Below, piece by piece: positions 7,543 through 15,488 of a DNA stretch of 43,382 nt (position 1 is its first letter; the number at the start of each line of letters is the position of its first letter). Below the pieces are notes generated by a model that saw only the letters and a program-made list of their open reading frames with translations, made no database searches and had not been told where the DNA came from. The stretch comes from Gammaproteobacteria bacterium (GTDB lineage Bacteria > Pseudomonadota > Gammaproteobacteria > UBA5861), in the NCBI GenBank assembly GCA_022360445.1, contig JAKSCV010000070.1, forward strand, positions 1 through 43,382. Direction: 5' to 3'. A program made the translations under genes and the position numbers.

Positions 7543-8745
7543 TCATGGTTTATCCCAGTTATAAAGATCTTGACTGAAATTCAATAAGCCTTGCTGATCG
7601 ATCCAGGCTGTTTGGTATGTAAAGTAAACCGGTAGGGGCTTTTTTAATCGAATCACCGTACGTTGCGTACGGGCAACAATCGCTTCAATTTTTTGGACAT
7701 CAAACGTTTCCTTTTCTTGAGCGAGGACAAAAGCTGCAAGTGAAAGTGGATCCCTGAGTCGAATGCAGCCGTGACTAAAATCCCGTTTTGTGCATTCAAA
7801 TAGCTGTTTATGCGGGGTATCGTGCAAGTAAATCCCGTATTGATTGGGAAGTACAAACTTAACCTGTCCAAGTGCATTCCATGGTCCTGGATCTTGACGG
7901 ATTTTATAGACTTTAATCTGTGGTCCTATGGTTTCCCAGTTAATAATCAATGGGTTGAGCTCGATCGCATCTTCGCGCCAGCTACTGAATAAACGCATGT
8001 GCTGGCTGGCAAGATAATTAGGATTTTGCTGAAGTGCTGGCAGAATCTCCTGATAAGCAATACTTGGAGGGACATTCCAAAAAGGATGAAAATCAATGTA
8101 TTCAATTGCATCATTGAAAACAGGTGTTTTAGTCTCTCGGGTCCCTACAACCACGGGCATTTCCAGCACAATTTTTTCTTGTTCGACTGCCTGTAAATGG
8201 AATGCGGGGATATTTACCAGAACATACCGCTGAGGTAAAGACGAGGGAAGCGTTTTCCACCGTTTCAAATTGACTGCAATTTGTTGCAGCCGGTCCTGCT
8301 GTGGTGTGTTGAGTGCCATCAAGGTTTGATTGCCAATCAGCCCGTCAGCAGTTAAGCCATGTCTTTTCTGGAACGTTTTAACGGCACTGACGAGCGCTTC
8401 ATCATAGACGCTGGATACAGCGGATGATTGCTGAAAATCACCTAAGCGGCTTAAGGAGCGCCGTATAGGCTTGATTCGATCATCATGACTCAGCGGTCTT
8501 ATTGTCGGACCGTGAGGAATTATTTCTGCATTTTGTGGCGACCACTGTTGGTAGTACTCGAACGCTTGGGATAAACGCTGATAATGAATATGTTGAGGTT
8601 CGTGGTGGTGTGCTTGAGCGAGGTTGGACGTAAGGGCAGAGGGGATGAGAACACACATAAGTAAGGCTTTCAAGCAAACGGTGGGGTGGTTTGGCCATGG
8701 CCGCACCGTTTGTTTTTGAGCCAGTCTGAGTGGTTTAAGGTACAT
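7543..8745 (-). CDS. ldtD: L,D-transpeptidase of the YcbB/LdtD family
   Basis: Periplasmic enzyme forming 3-3 cross-links in peptidoglycan. The 400-residue protein has a late N-terminal hydrophobic export segment (CLKALLMCVLIPSALTSNLAQA, about residues 24-45). Next comes a peptidoglycan-binding domain 1 repeat (VKTFQKRHGLTADGLIGNQTLMALN, about 122-146), then the YkuD catalytic domain. The active-site signature is YLHDTPHKQLFECTKRDFSHGCIRL (about 306-330), with the nucleophilic Cys in SHGC. It is shorter than E. coli LdtD (about 615 residues), mainly in the N-terminal part. The ribosome site at 8745 is weak. It begins 16 bases after the biotin carboxylase gene and may be read from that operon or its own promoter. 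Confidence 0.9.
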   Translation of the reverse strand: MYLKPLRLAQKQTVRPWPNHPTVCLKALLMCVLIPSALTSNLAQAHHHEPQHIHYQRLSQAFEYYQQWSPQNAEIIPHGPTIRPLSHDDRIKPIRRSLSRLGDFQQSSAVSSVYDEALVSAVKTFQKRHGLTADGLIGNQTLMALNTPQQDRLQQIAVNLKRWKTLPSSLPQRYVLVNIPAFHLQAVEQEKIVLEMPVVVGTRETKTPVFNDAIEYIDFHPFWNVPPSIAYQEILPALQQNPNYLASQHMRLFSSWREDAIELNPLIINWETIGPQIKVYKIRQDPGPWNALGQVKFVLPNQYGIYLHDTPHKQLFECTKRDFSHGCIRLRDPLSLAAFVLAQEKETFDVQKIEAIVARTQRTVIRLKKPLPVYFTYQTAWIDQQGLLNFSQDLYNWDKP

Positions 8746-8761
8746 TAGCTTTTAGAATCGG

Positions 8762-10126
8762 TTAATCCTCATCGTCGTCATCTTCTTCAGGAACAAACTT
8801 TAGAATGTAACCGGTATGAATGTTACCGTGAATAAACTCATCGTCATCCATAATTTCCCGGTGCAGCGATTTGGTTGTTTTAAGAGGGCTCACGTCGAGC
8901 TCATCAAGTGCTCGGCGCATGGTTTGGATAGCCGCCTCGCGGGTGGGACCAAAAGTGATGAGCTTCGCGATCATGGAGTCATAGTAAATAGGTAACGCAT
9001 AGCCTTGGTAAAGGTGTGTGTCCATGCGCACACCAAAGCCAGAAGGTGCATGAAAAGTCGCCAGGGTTCCTGGGCTGGGCATAAAATTAAAGTCAGGGTT
9101 TTCAGCGTTAATCCGGCATTCGATGGCCCAACCACGAGTGGGGAGATCTTCATACGTGTAATCTAAAGCTTCGCCGGCCGCGATTCGTATTTGTTCTTTA
9201 ACAAGATCAAGCCCTGTCACCATTTCAGTGACGGGGTGTTCAACCTGTATGCGTGAGTTGATTTCAATAAAGTAAAAGTTTTTATCCTGATCAAGCAAAA
9301 ATTCCACAGTCCCTGCATTGCAGTAATTAACCGCTTCTGCGGCGGCGACAGCGGCTCGTCCCATCTCAGCGCGTAATTGAGGACTCAGGGCTGTTGAAGG
9401 AGCTTCTTCTATTAGCTTTTGAAAGCGCCTTTGAACGCTGCATTCACGCTCACCCAGGTGGATCGTGTTGCCATGTTGATCGGCAAGGATCTGGAATTCA
9501 ATGTGACGGGGTTTCACAATGCACTTTTCAACAAAAACTTCGTCATTACCGCAGGCGATACGAGCTTCGCTTCGGGCTACGGGGAATTCTTCACGCAGGC
9601 TGGCTTCATCCTCACAGATGCGAATACCGCGGCCGCCGCCGCCGCCAGAGGCCTTTATCATGACCGGAAAACCAATTTCAAATGCAATTGAGATGGCATC
9701 CTCTACGGTGCTGACACCGCCTTCGCTGCTGGGAATCAAAGGCACACCTGCTTCATGCATTAAGCGTTTCGCATTAATTTTGTCGCCAGAATCGTCAATT
9801 GTTTGGGCAGATGGGCCGATAAATACCAGACCCTTTTGCTCACATGTGCGTGCAAACTGACTGTTTTCTGAGAGATAGCCATAGCCGGGGTGAATGGCGT
9901 CTGCGCCTGTTTGGTGTGCAGCGTCAATAATATTGTCAATGACGAGATAACTTTTTGCACTTGGTGCAGGGCCAATGCAGACAGATTCGTCTGCCAGTTT
10001 TCTATGCAGGCTTTCTGTATCGCCTTCGGAGTAGACAGCAACGGTTGGTATGCTGAGTTCTTTGCACGCTCTAATAACACGGACAGCAATTTCACCACGA
10101 TTGGCAACGAGTATTTTTTTAAACAT
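8762..10126 (-). CDS. Biotin carboxylase subunit of an acyl-CoA carboxylase (AccC-like)
   Basis: 454-residue ATP-grasp enzyme that carboxylates the biotin of a carrier protein using bicarbonate and ATP. Seen in order: the N-terminal lobe KILVANRGEIAVRVIRAC, the glycine-rich ATP loop KASGGGGGRGIR (about residues 159-170), HLGERECSVQRRFQKLIEEAPS (about 209-230), and the catalytic EINSRIQVEHPVTE (about 288-301). The C-terminus is short and acidic (PEEDDDDED). There is no fused biotinyl domain. It begins 3 bases after the MFS gene, so the two are translationally close. Genes upstream in the same direction encode a separate biotinyl carrier and two carboxyltransferases. I read it as the BC of a dedicated acyl-CoA carboxylase rather than the fatty-acid-synthesis AccC, because accB is not adjacent. 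Confidence 0.9.
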   Translation of the reverse strand: MFKKILVANRGEIAVRVIRACKELSIPTVAVYSEGDTESLHRKLADESVCIGPAPSAKSYLVIDNIIDAAHQTGADAIHPGYGYLSENSQFARTCEQKGLVFIGPSAQTIDDSGDKINAKRLMHEAGVPLIPSSEGGVSTVEDAISIAFEIGFPVMIKASGGGGGRGIRICEDEASLREEFPVARSEARIACGNDEVFVEKCIVKPRHIEFQILADQHGNTIHLGERECSVQRRFQKLIEEAPSTALSPQLRAEMGRAAVAAAEAVNYCNAGTVEFLLDQDKNFYFIEINSRIQVEHPVTEMVTGLDLVKEQIRIAAGEALDYTYEDLPTRGWAIECRINAENPDFNFMPSPGTLATFHAPSGFGVRMDTHLYQGYALPIYYDSMIAKLITFGPTREAAIQTMRRALDELDVSPLKTTKSLHREIMDDDEFIHGNIHTGYILKFVPEEDDDDED

Positions 10127-10129
10127 GGT

Positions 10130-11359
10130 TTACATTCTTTTTAAGTGATTTGACGGTTGATTGAAATTGATAAAAACAAAGCCAGCCAAACTAACAATGG
10201 CGCAGCACAAAACAAGCAGCCAGCTCCAGGTGTAACCGGCGGTGTCAGCAACCAATCCAAAAATAGGCGGAGCGATAAAAATCCCCGTCCAGCCAATTGT
10301 GATTGCCACTCCCATAACAGAGCCTACGTTTTCCAGACCCGCTAATTCGGCAACCAGCGCCATAAGTGCTGCATTCCATCCGATCAGTGTAAAGCCGGCA
10401 AGTGCAGAAATGATATAAAAAAAGCTGATGGGTGTGCCAGTCGGCAGGTAGGTGATGGCCGCTGCGGCAACACAGCCACCAATCGACAATAAAATGCACG
10501 CTTTTAAAATATTACTCTTAAAAAAACGATCAGCCAGAGTTCCCCAAATCAGCCGCCCCAGCGTTCCACTGATGAGAGTGATCGTTAAACACGCACTGGC
10601 GATGGCAAGTGACATATTATGTGATTCCGTAAGAAATAGTAATAAAAAAGAGGTTATGCTGATTTGGGCAAACGCTAAAAAAGGGAAGATAAAAATCACA
10701 ACCAAAAGTGGCTTGTTTTGCCAGACCAGCTGGATGGGATTCGTTCGCTCGGACGATGAGTTGGCAAAAGTCGTTGGTTCTTCGGGTTTGTCCGGTTGGT
10801 CACGGTAATAAATCGCAGCGGCTAACGTAATGATAGCCAGGGCAATACCCGTACCGGCCAGTGATAGGGGCCAATCCATATATAGACTGCTTATTGGAAA
10901 AATCACAGCGGCCAGGGCCGCTCCCAAGGAGACCCCGGTTTGCTTGATGCCCATCACAGTTGCCCGTTTTTGAGGAGGGAACCAATTCATTAGACCTCTG
11001 GTAGATGTTTGGTTAATCAACCCATAACCCACTCCACTCACCGCCGCTAATGTCAGTAAGATGTTGTAATTTTTCATAAAACCCATGAGTAAGAAGGGTA
11101 CGCATGAGAATATCAGACACACAATTAATGTGTGGTGAGAGCCAAAGCGGTCTACGAGTATGCCGCCGGGAATAGCGATTACAGTCGCCACAACATACAT
11201 CGAAGATGTGATGAGACCCACTTCCGCCCGACTGATCTCCAGTGAGTCAATCAGGAAAGGCGCCAGTGGGCCCCAGGCATAAGCACCGACTGACATCAAA
11301 AATTGCGCAATGACCAATATCCATAACATGGTCCAAGGGGTTTGATGCCGGGGGGGCAT
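10130..11359 (-). CDS. Major facilitator superfamily transporter in the carboxylase operon
   Basis: 409-residue, 12-helix MFS protein. The first helices read WILVIAQFLMSVGAYAWGPLAPFLI, and the loop 2-3 motif is GGILVDRFGSHH (about residues 62-73), close to the G-x3-D-R-x-G signature. A hydrophilic central loop at about 190-205 (RDQPDKPEEPTTFANSSSERT) separates the halves. It resembles the MFS groups that carry organic anions or act as sensors. The substrate is not evident. Its position between carrier and biotin carboxylase genes of an acyl-CoA carboxylase suggests import of the acid that is later activated and carboxylated, or export of a product. That is inference from context only. Confidence 0.85.
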   Translation of the reverse strand: MPPRHQTPWTMLWILVIAQFLMSVGAYAWGPLAPFLIDSLEISRAEVGLITSSMYVVATVIAIPGGILVDRFGSHHTLIVCLIFSCVPFLLMGFMKNYNILLTLAAVSGVGYGLINQTSTRGLMNWFPPQKRATVMGIKQTGVSLGAALAAVIFPISSLYMDWPLSLAGTGIALAIITLAAAIYYRDQPDKPEEPTTFANSSSERTNPIQLVWQNKPLLVVIFIFPFLAFAQISITSFLLLFLTESHNMSLAIASACLTITLISGTLGRLIWGTLADRFFKSNILKACILLSIGGCVAAAAITYLPTGTPISFFYIISALAGFTLIGWNAALMALVAELAGLENVGSVMGVAITIGWTGIFIAPPIFGLVADTAGYTWSWLLVLCCAIVSLAGFVFINFNQPSNHLKRM

Positions 11360-11436
11360 GTGGTTAGCCTACCACGCTAGGGCAGATCAGAGAGGATAAG
11401 GCAGCGATTAGACGAACTCCTGAAGGCATAATGATG

Positions 11437-11466
11437 ACTCCTCTAATAGCGCATAATCAGAGGAGT
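11437..11466. repeat. Inverted repeat between the biotinyl carrier and MFS genes
   Basis: ACTCCTCT (11437-11444) and AGAGGAGT (11459-11466) form perfect 8-bp arms around a 14-base loop. The hairpin starts 16 bases past the biotinyl carrier stop codon in the direction of transcription. No T-run follows on the minus strand, so it is more likely an RNA-stabilising or attenuating hairpin than a classical terminator. It could set lower expression of the MFS and biotin carboxylase genes. Confidence 0.45.
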
Positions 11467-11482
11467 GTTTTGAAGGAGGAGG

Positions 11483-11737
11483 TTACTCTTCTTCAATGAT
11501 GAGCATCAGGTCTTCATCAGCTAATGCTTGTTCATTTTCAGCCAGGATTTCAACCACTTTTCCAGACACAGGCGATTTGACTTTTTGAAAGATCTTCATG
11601 GATTCCAGCAAGGCTAAAACCTGCTTTTTTTTCACCGTATCACCCACTTCGACATAAGGCGCCTCTTCCGGTGATGGCTTACGATAAAAAATACCCGACA
11701 TGGGGGCTCTGACTTCAACACGATTTTTTTCGCTCAT
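11483..11737 (-). CDS. Free-standing biotinyl carrier domain protein of the acyl-CoA carboxylase
   Basis: Only 84 residues: a single biotinyl/lipoyl domain with no N-terminal dimerisation region or Pro/Ala linker as in AccB. Seen: VRAPMSGIFYRKPSPEEAPYVEVGDTV (residues 8-34), the modification loop LALLESMKIFQKVKSPVSG (about 41-59) with Lys48, and the C-terminal acidic strand. The classic biotinyl signature is EAMKM; here it is ESMKI. Ser in place of Ala and Ile in place of Met are tolerated in some biotinyl domains but weaken the distinction from lipoyl domains. Gene context (two carboxyltransferases upstream, biotin carboxylase downstream) supports biotin. The short length means the complex must recognise the isolated domain. 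Confidence 0.88.
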   Translation of the reverse strand: MSEKNRVEVRAPMSGIFYRKPSPEEAPYVEVGDTVKKKQVLALLESMKIFQKVKSPVSGKVVEILAENEQALADEDLMLIIEEE

Positions 11738-11798
11738 GATCGTACTTCCTTTTTATATGTTTATAACGGTGTTTGTATGCGCTCAGTATTACTTGCTG

Positions 11799-13364
11799 CT
11801 AAGTGGGTGGAGCACCATGTTTTTTGGCCTTGGTGGGTAATTCTTCTGACTTATTTTTCAGTAGCCAGAGTGAGTCGGCCAGCCTGGACCGCGTATTTTC
11901 TGGATGAATAATTTCATCTACAAGTTGAGTGGTCGGTGTATGCGCAGCTTCAAAGGCATCTACCGATTCGCGTGAGGCTTCCGAGACCCTTGCCCACTCG
12001 GCTGAGTCCACCCCCAGTTCCTGAATGGTGCATGGATTAAAACGGGACGCGGTGATTGAAAACTCTGCAATGGGCCAGGCAACGTTCATGTCCACACCCA
12101 TGCCTTTATTGGCGCCGAGGATAATACCACCAGCATCGCCGCAGGCTTGTCGCAGAATAACGGCGATTTTGGGTATAGTGCAGCCGGCATATAGGTGTGT
12201 CATTTTGGCGACATGCCTGAGTACGCCTAAGCTTTCTTCTTGCTCATCGGGCAGTGTGGGCGGTGTATCCACCAAGGTGATCAATGGGATGTTGTAAGCA
12301 TCCAGAACCTGGAGAAAGCGGTAGTATTTATCGCACGCATCCCGGGTAACAATACTGCCTGGAAATGCGGGATTACAGGCCACAATACCCACAGGTTGGC
12401 CATCAATATGAGCAAATGCCGTACAGATTTGTCTGGCATATTGTTCACGGATTTCAAAGTACTGAGCGTCATCGGCTAAACACTCAATAACCTGACGGAC
12501 ATCGTAGGTGAGATCGAAGTCATCGGGCACGATAGTCATCAGTTCCGGTGTTTTTCGGTCACGTGGATCTTGGGTTGTTCTAGGGATTGTGGTATCTGCA
12601 AAGCTGAGCGGGAGGTAGTCCATGAGCTGTCGAGCAAATGAAATGGTCTCAGCGTCATTTTCCCCGACCTTGTCACAGGTGCCACTGTGACGTTCGTGAT
12701 AATCTCCGCTACCAACGTCATCATCCATTTTTTCTGACGTTGCTGCCTGAGTCATACGTGGCCCACCAAGCCACAGGTGTGCCGTTTTACGGGTCATAAA
12801 TAAAAAGTCCGTCATGCACGGTGCGTAGGCCTGACCGGCTATGCACGGCCCCATGAGGACAGTAATCTGTGGAACAACGCCAGAGAAGAGGCCTTCTGGC
12901 CAGAAAAACCACTCAACGCCTGCTATCGCCACATCTTCCCAACCGAGGCGACCGCCAGCGGAGTCAAGCAACCAAACGACAGGCATTCGGTACTGGCCGG
13001 CATATTCGATAATTTTAACCATCTTAACGATGTGTTGTTGGCCCAGTGATCCTGCCAATACGGAAAAGTCACTGGCATAGATAGCGACAGGTCGGTCATT
13101 GACTCGTCCATAACCGGTAATGGCACCATCGCAAGGTGATTCTTCTACGGGAAGTTTTTTGCCATCAATGCGCTCACTTGTCGCACGGGCTGCTGAACCG
13201 ATTTCGACAAAGGTACCAGGGTCGACAAGTGCACTAATCCGGTCACGAGGAAGCATCTTGCCTTTGGCAACATGCCGATCGATCATGGCCTGGTTGCCAC
13301 CCGCGAGGTTTTGTTTTTGCAGTTCCTCAAGCTTTTTCAGCGCAATTTGCATTTTTTCGTTCAT
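11799..13364 (-). CDS. Acyl-CoA carboxylase carboxyltransferase subunit, second paralogue
   Basis: 521-residue PccB-type carboxyltransferase that would transfer CO2 from carboxybiotin to an acyl-CoA. The frame is open further upstream, but the ATG at 13364 (MNEKMQIALKKLEELQKQN) has GAGG eight bases before it and follows the preceding stop by 10 bases, so I use it. The N-half has RHVAKGKMLPRDRISALVDPGTFVEIG and WLLDSAGGRLGWEDVAIAG, then LMGPCIAGQAYAPCMTDFLFM. The C-half has TLVDTPPTLPDEQEESLGVLRHVAKM and AWPIAEFSITASRF. Several usually invariant spots differ: GSGDYHERHSGTCD replaces the usual GGAxxHxxxSGVAH, and RQACGDAGG replaces RKAYGGA. It may prefer an unusual substrate or act mainly as a partner of the first paralogue. 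Confidence 0.88.
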   Translation of the reverse strand: MNEKMQIALKKLEELQKQNLAGGNQAMIDRHVAKGKMLPRDRISALVDPGTFVEIGSAARATSERIDGKKLPVEESPCDGAITGYGRVNDRPVAIYASDFSVLAGSLGQQHIVKMVKIIEYAGQYRMPVVWLLDSAGGRLGWEDVAIAGVEWFFWPEGLFSGVVPQITVLMGPCIAGQAYAPCMTDFLFMTRKTAHLWLGGPRMTQAATSEKMDDDVGSGDYHERHSGTCDKVGENDAETISFARQLMDYLPLSFADTTIPRTTQDPRDRKTPELMTIVPDDFDLTYDVRQVIECLADDAQYFEIREQYARQICTAFAHIDGQPVGIVACNPAFPGSIVTRDACDKYYRFLQVLDAYNIPLITLVDTPPTLPDEQEESLGVLRHVAKMTHLYAGCTIPKIAVILRQACGDAGGIILGANKGMGVDMNVAWPIAEFSITASRFNPCTIQELGVDSAEWARVSEASRESVDAFEAAHTPTTQLVDEIIHPENTRSRLADSLWLLKNKSEELPTKAKKHGAPPT

Positions 13365-13374
13365 GGTCATTTCC

Positions 13375-14931
13375 TCAAGCAGGTTTAATTGCGCGTTTAT
13401 TTTTGGGTAATTCAAATTTTTTATTTCGCAATTGTTCCAATGCGCGAACAAGGGCTGAACGAGAGGTTTTTGGGTTGATAACGATGTGGGAGGTGTACAG
13501 ATTGGTCCAGAATTTGGCACATGTCATCACGCTGAACTGATTTTGCAGTTTGGTCAGCAGCGCATCATGCACTTCGTCATAATTGCCTTCTTCCTTTGCT
13601 TTGGCCAATTCTTTATTGAAGACAGCCTGTAGGACGGTTTCTGCACCTGTGGGTGCATACTCGGCAGTCGGCCAGGCGATGATGATGTCTGGCCCCATGC
13701 CTCGGGCGCCCATAACGATGTTACCTCCACCGTAAGATCTGCGGAGTTGAAGTGTAATCTTGGGAATGGTCAGACGGGTATAGGTGTGCAAAAGTTTCGC
13801 TCCATGTCTGAGGATACCCTTTTGCTCCCACTTGTCGCCGGGAACAAAACCGCTGGTGTCGACCATGGTGATAAGCGGAATATTGAAGGCATCAAGGAAT
13901 GACATAAAGCGGTCGTATTTGTCTGAGGAGTCGGGCTCCAGTACGCCGCTTAACTCATCAGGGTTGTTGGCGACAATGCCAACCGTTTCCCCGCTGAGCC
14001 GAGCAAACCCGATGACTAAGTGCAAAGCGTAGTCTGCTTTCAGCTCAAAAAAATCACCGTCATCGACGATCAGATCAATGACGTCATGAACGTCGTAAGT
14101 ATGCCGTGGGTCTTCGGGCATGATGTCGAGAAGTTCTTCTTCAATGCGGTCGACAGGGTCCTCACAAGGTAGCTGAGTTGTTTTTTCCCAGCAGTTTTGT
14201 GGCATGAAGGTCAATAAGGTTTTGGCGGTACGGATTGCGTCTGTGTCGTTGTTGGCGATGATGTCACACTGGCCTGATGCTTCCATATGCCGGTCGGCAC
14301 CGCCTGCACGGAAATGATCAAGTTCTGCACCCAAGCTTAAAAAGCCTGTTTTTTTATTCATGATTAAGAAATTACATAAGCTTGCGGCGTAGGCGAGCAG
14401 GCCTGTGCAGGGGCCAAGTACGAGTGCAATTTGGGGAATCAATCCAGAGTTGAGACTATGGTTGCGAATCGCTTGGGTAAAGCCATCATAACCGACATCG
14501 CCACGCTTGAGTGTGTAACGCTCTCCCGCAGAGTCAAACAGTGCAATCAGGGGAATTTGCATTTTCCCGGCCCAGCTAACGAAATCTGCGATTTTCCAGG
14601 CACCTTGATTGCCGATTGTCCCGGCTATGACAGTGAAATCTGTCCCGTAGACCGCCACTTCGCGACCACCAATTCGGCAGACGCCCATAATGACGCCATC
14701 GCAAGCCGAGCCTGGTGTTTCTTCGCCCGAAATACGGCTTGGCTTTAATTCCCTGACAAGCCCTCCCCATTCACAAAATGAACCGTCGTCAGCCAGCAGG
14801 TCGATGCGTTCCCTGAGTGTGAGTTTCCCGAGTGCGTGTTGTTGCTTAATTTTTTCAACACCGCCACCCAGTTGGTTTTCCTCTCCGACTTTTTCCAGCC
14901 GAGAGACAAAACCATTCATCCAGTCTCCCAT
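13375..14931 (-). CDS. Acyl-CoA carboxylase carboxyltransferase subunit, first paralogue
   Basis: 518-residue PccB-type carboxyltransferase, first gene of the carboxylase operon. Start at 14931 has AGGA four bases upstream. Motifs: QQHALGKLTLRERIDLLADDGSFCEWG (about residues 28-54), ALFDSAGERYTLKRGD (about 124-139), LVLGPCTGLLAYAASLCNFLIM, TMVDTSGFVPGDKWEQKGILRHGAKLLH, LQLRRSYGGGNIVMGARGMGPD and AWPTAEYAPTGAETVL. The C-terminal oxyanion region (RRSYGG) is closer to canonical PccB than in the second paralogue, whereas the N-terminal one (GPCTGLLAY instead of GPCAGGAVY) is not. Two adjacent, differently diverged subunits suggest a mixed hexamer, comparable to AccD4/AccD5 of mycobacteria. The acyl-CoA substrate is unknown. 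Confidence 0.88.
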   Translation of the reverse strand: MGDWMNGFVSRLEKVGEENQLGGGVEKIKQQHALGKLTLRERIDLLADDGSFCEWGGLVRELKPSRISGEETPGSACDGVIMGVCRIGGREVAVYGTDFTVIAGTIGNQGAWKIADFVSWAGKMQIPLIALFDSAGERYTLKRGDVGYDGFTQAIRNHSLNSGLIPQIALVLGPCTGLLAYAASLCNFLIMNKKTGFLSLGAELDHFRAGGADRHMEASGQCDIIANNDTDAIRTAKTLLTFMPQNCWEKTTQLPCEDPVDRIEEELLDIMPEDPRHTYDVHDVIDLIVDDGDFFELKADYALHLVIGFARLSGETVGIVANNPDELSGVLEPDSSDKYDRFMSFLDAFNIPLITMVDTSGFVPGDKWEQKGILRHGAKLLHTYTRLTIPKITLQLRRSYGGGNIVMGARGMGPDIIIAWPTAEYAPTGAETVLQAVFNKELAKAKEEGNYDEVHDALLTKLQNQFSVMTCAKFWTNLYTSHIVINPKTSRSALVRALEQLRNKKFELPKNKRAIKPA

Positions 14932-14960
14932 AAATTCCTGTCCCCATGTTTTTATTTTGG

Positions 14961-14990
14961 TGTAAAAATGTACCTGTGTTCATTTTTACA
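14961..14990. promoter_or_regulatory. Palindromic operator-like site in front of the carboxylase operon
   Basis: TGTAAAAATG, then ten bases, then CATTTTTACA: a perfect 10-bp inverted repeat whose half-sites are centred 20 bp apart, two helical turns. It lies 30-59 bp upstream of the first carboxyltransferase start and overlaps a weak possible promoter on the minus strand (TTGTTT, 17 bases, TACATT). A dimeric repressor or activator site is the natural reading. The regulator is not in the window. Confidence 0.55.
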
Positions 14991-15488
14991 AACAAGTTAT
15001 TCTATACACCCGAATCATGCTTTTCTATTACTGGGCACACTAACCCTATACCTACTGAGTTTGCAGTTTGATCACTTGTAGCGTCATTGGTGGGGCTAGA
15101 AATGTTAACTTCCGATGGAAGTTTGATTCTTAAGTCGTTGATAAAAATAATTAATGACTGATGTCCAAAAGTGATTGTCTCTAGTAAAGAGCGATTAAAA
15201 GCGAAGGAATTTTTTTGCCGACTTATCCTTCACCAAGTAGCTATTTTCAACGGCTAGCCGAGAGAGCTTCTGGCAAAATGTATGATTGTTCCTTTAATGT
15301 GACTTCGCGTAGCGTTAGTTCTTAACGAGAGGGATAAGTACTTTACAGAGTGGGTTATGACATTATCAAAGGGCGCGTTTTACATTTATCCGGTATGTTC
15401 CAGGTGATGGGGTGCATGCAGCTCATTAGGTTCTGCGTTGTAATTTCCCTTTGCAGAAAAGTTTAAAGTGCTTGTCGAGGTTGAATTA
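14991..15488. other. Long intergenic region between the carboxylase operon and pldA
   Basis: About 500 bases with no credible gene on either strand. It must hold the divergent promoters of the carboxylase operon and of pldA. The only clear structure besides the operator-like site is a compact palindrome at 15107-15123, AACTTCC-GAT-GGAAGTT, with seven-base arms. I see no good sigma-70 promoter for pldA. Confidence 0.4.
15107..15123. repeat. Compact palindrome in the pldA/carboxylase intergenic region
   Basis: AACTTCC-GAT-GGAAGTT, with perfect 7-bp arms and a 3-base centre. No T-run follows on either strand, so a terminator is unlikely. A protein-binding site shared by the divergent genes is possible but not shown. 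Confidence 0.35.

Noticed and set aside
9394-9860. Overlapping plus-strand open frames within the biotin carboxylase gene
   Set aside because: The biotin carboxylase motifs on the minus strand occupy this whole stretch; the plus-strand frames overlap each other and resemble no family.
13365-13520. 52-residue N-terminal extension of the second carboxyltransferase
   Set aside because: It overlaps the end of the first carboxyltransferase, starts with GTG without a good ribosome site, and has a low-complexity sequence unlike the family; the ATG at 13364 is well placed after GAGG.
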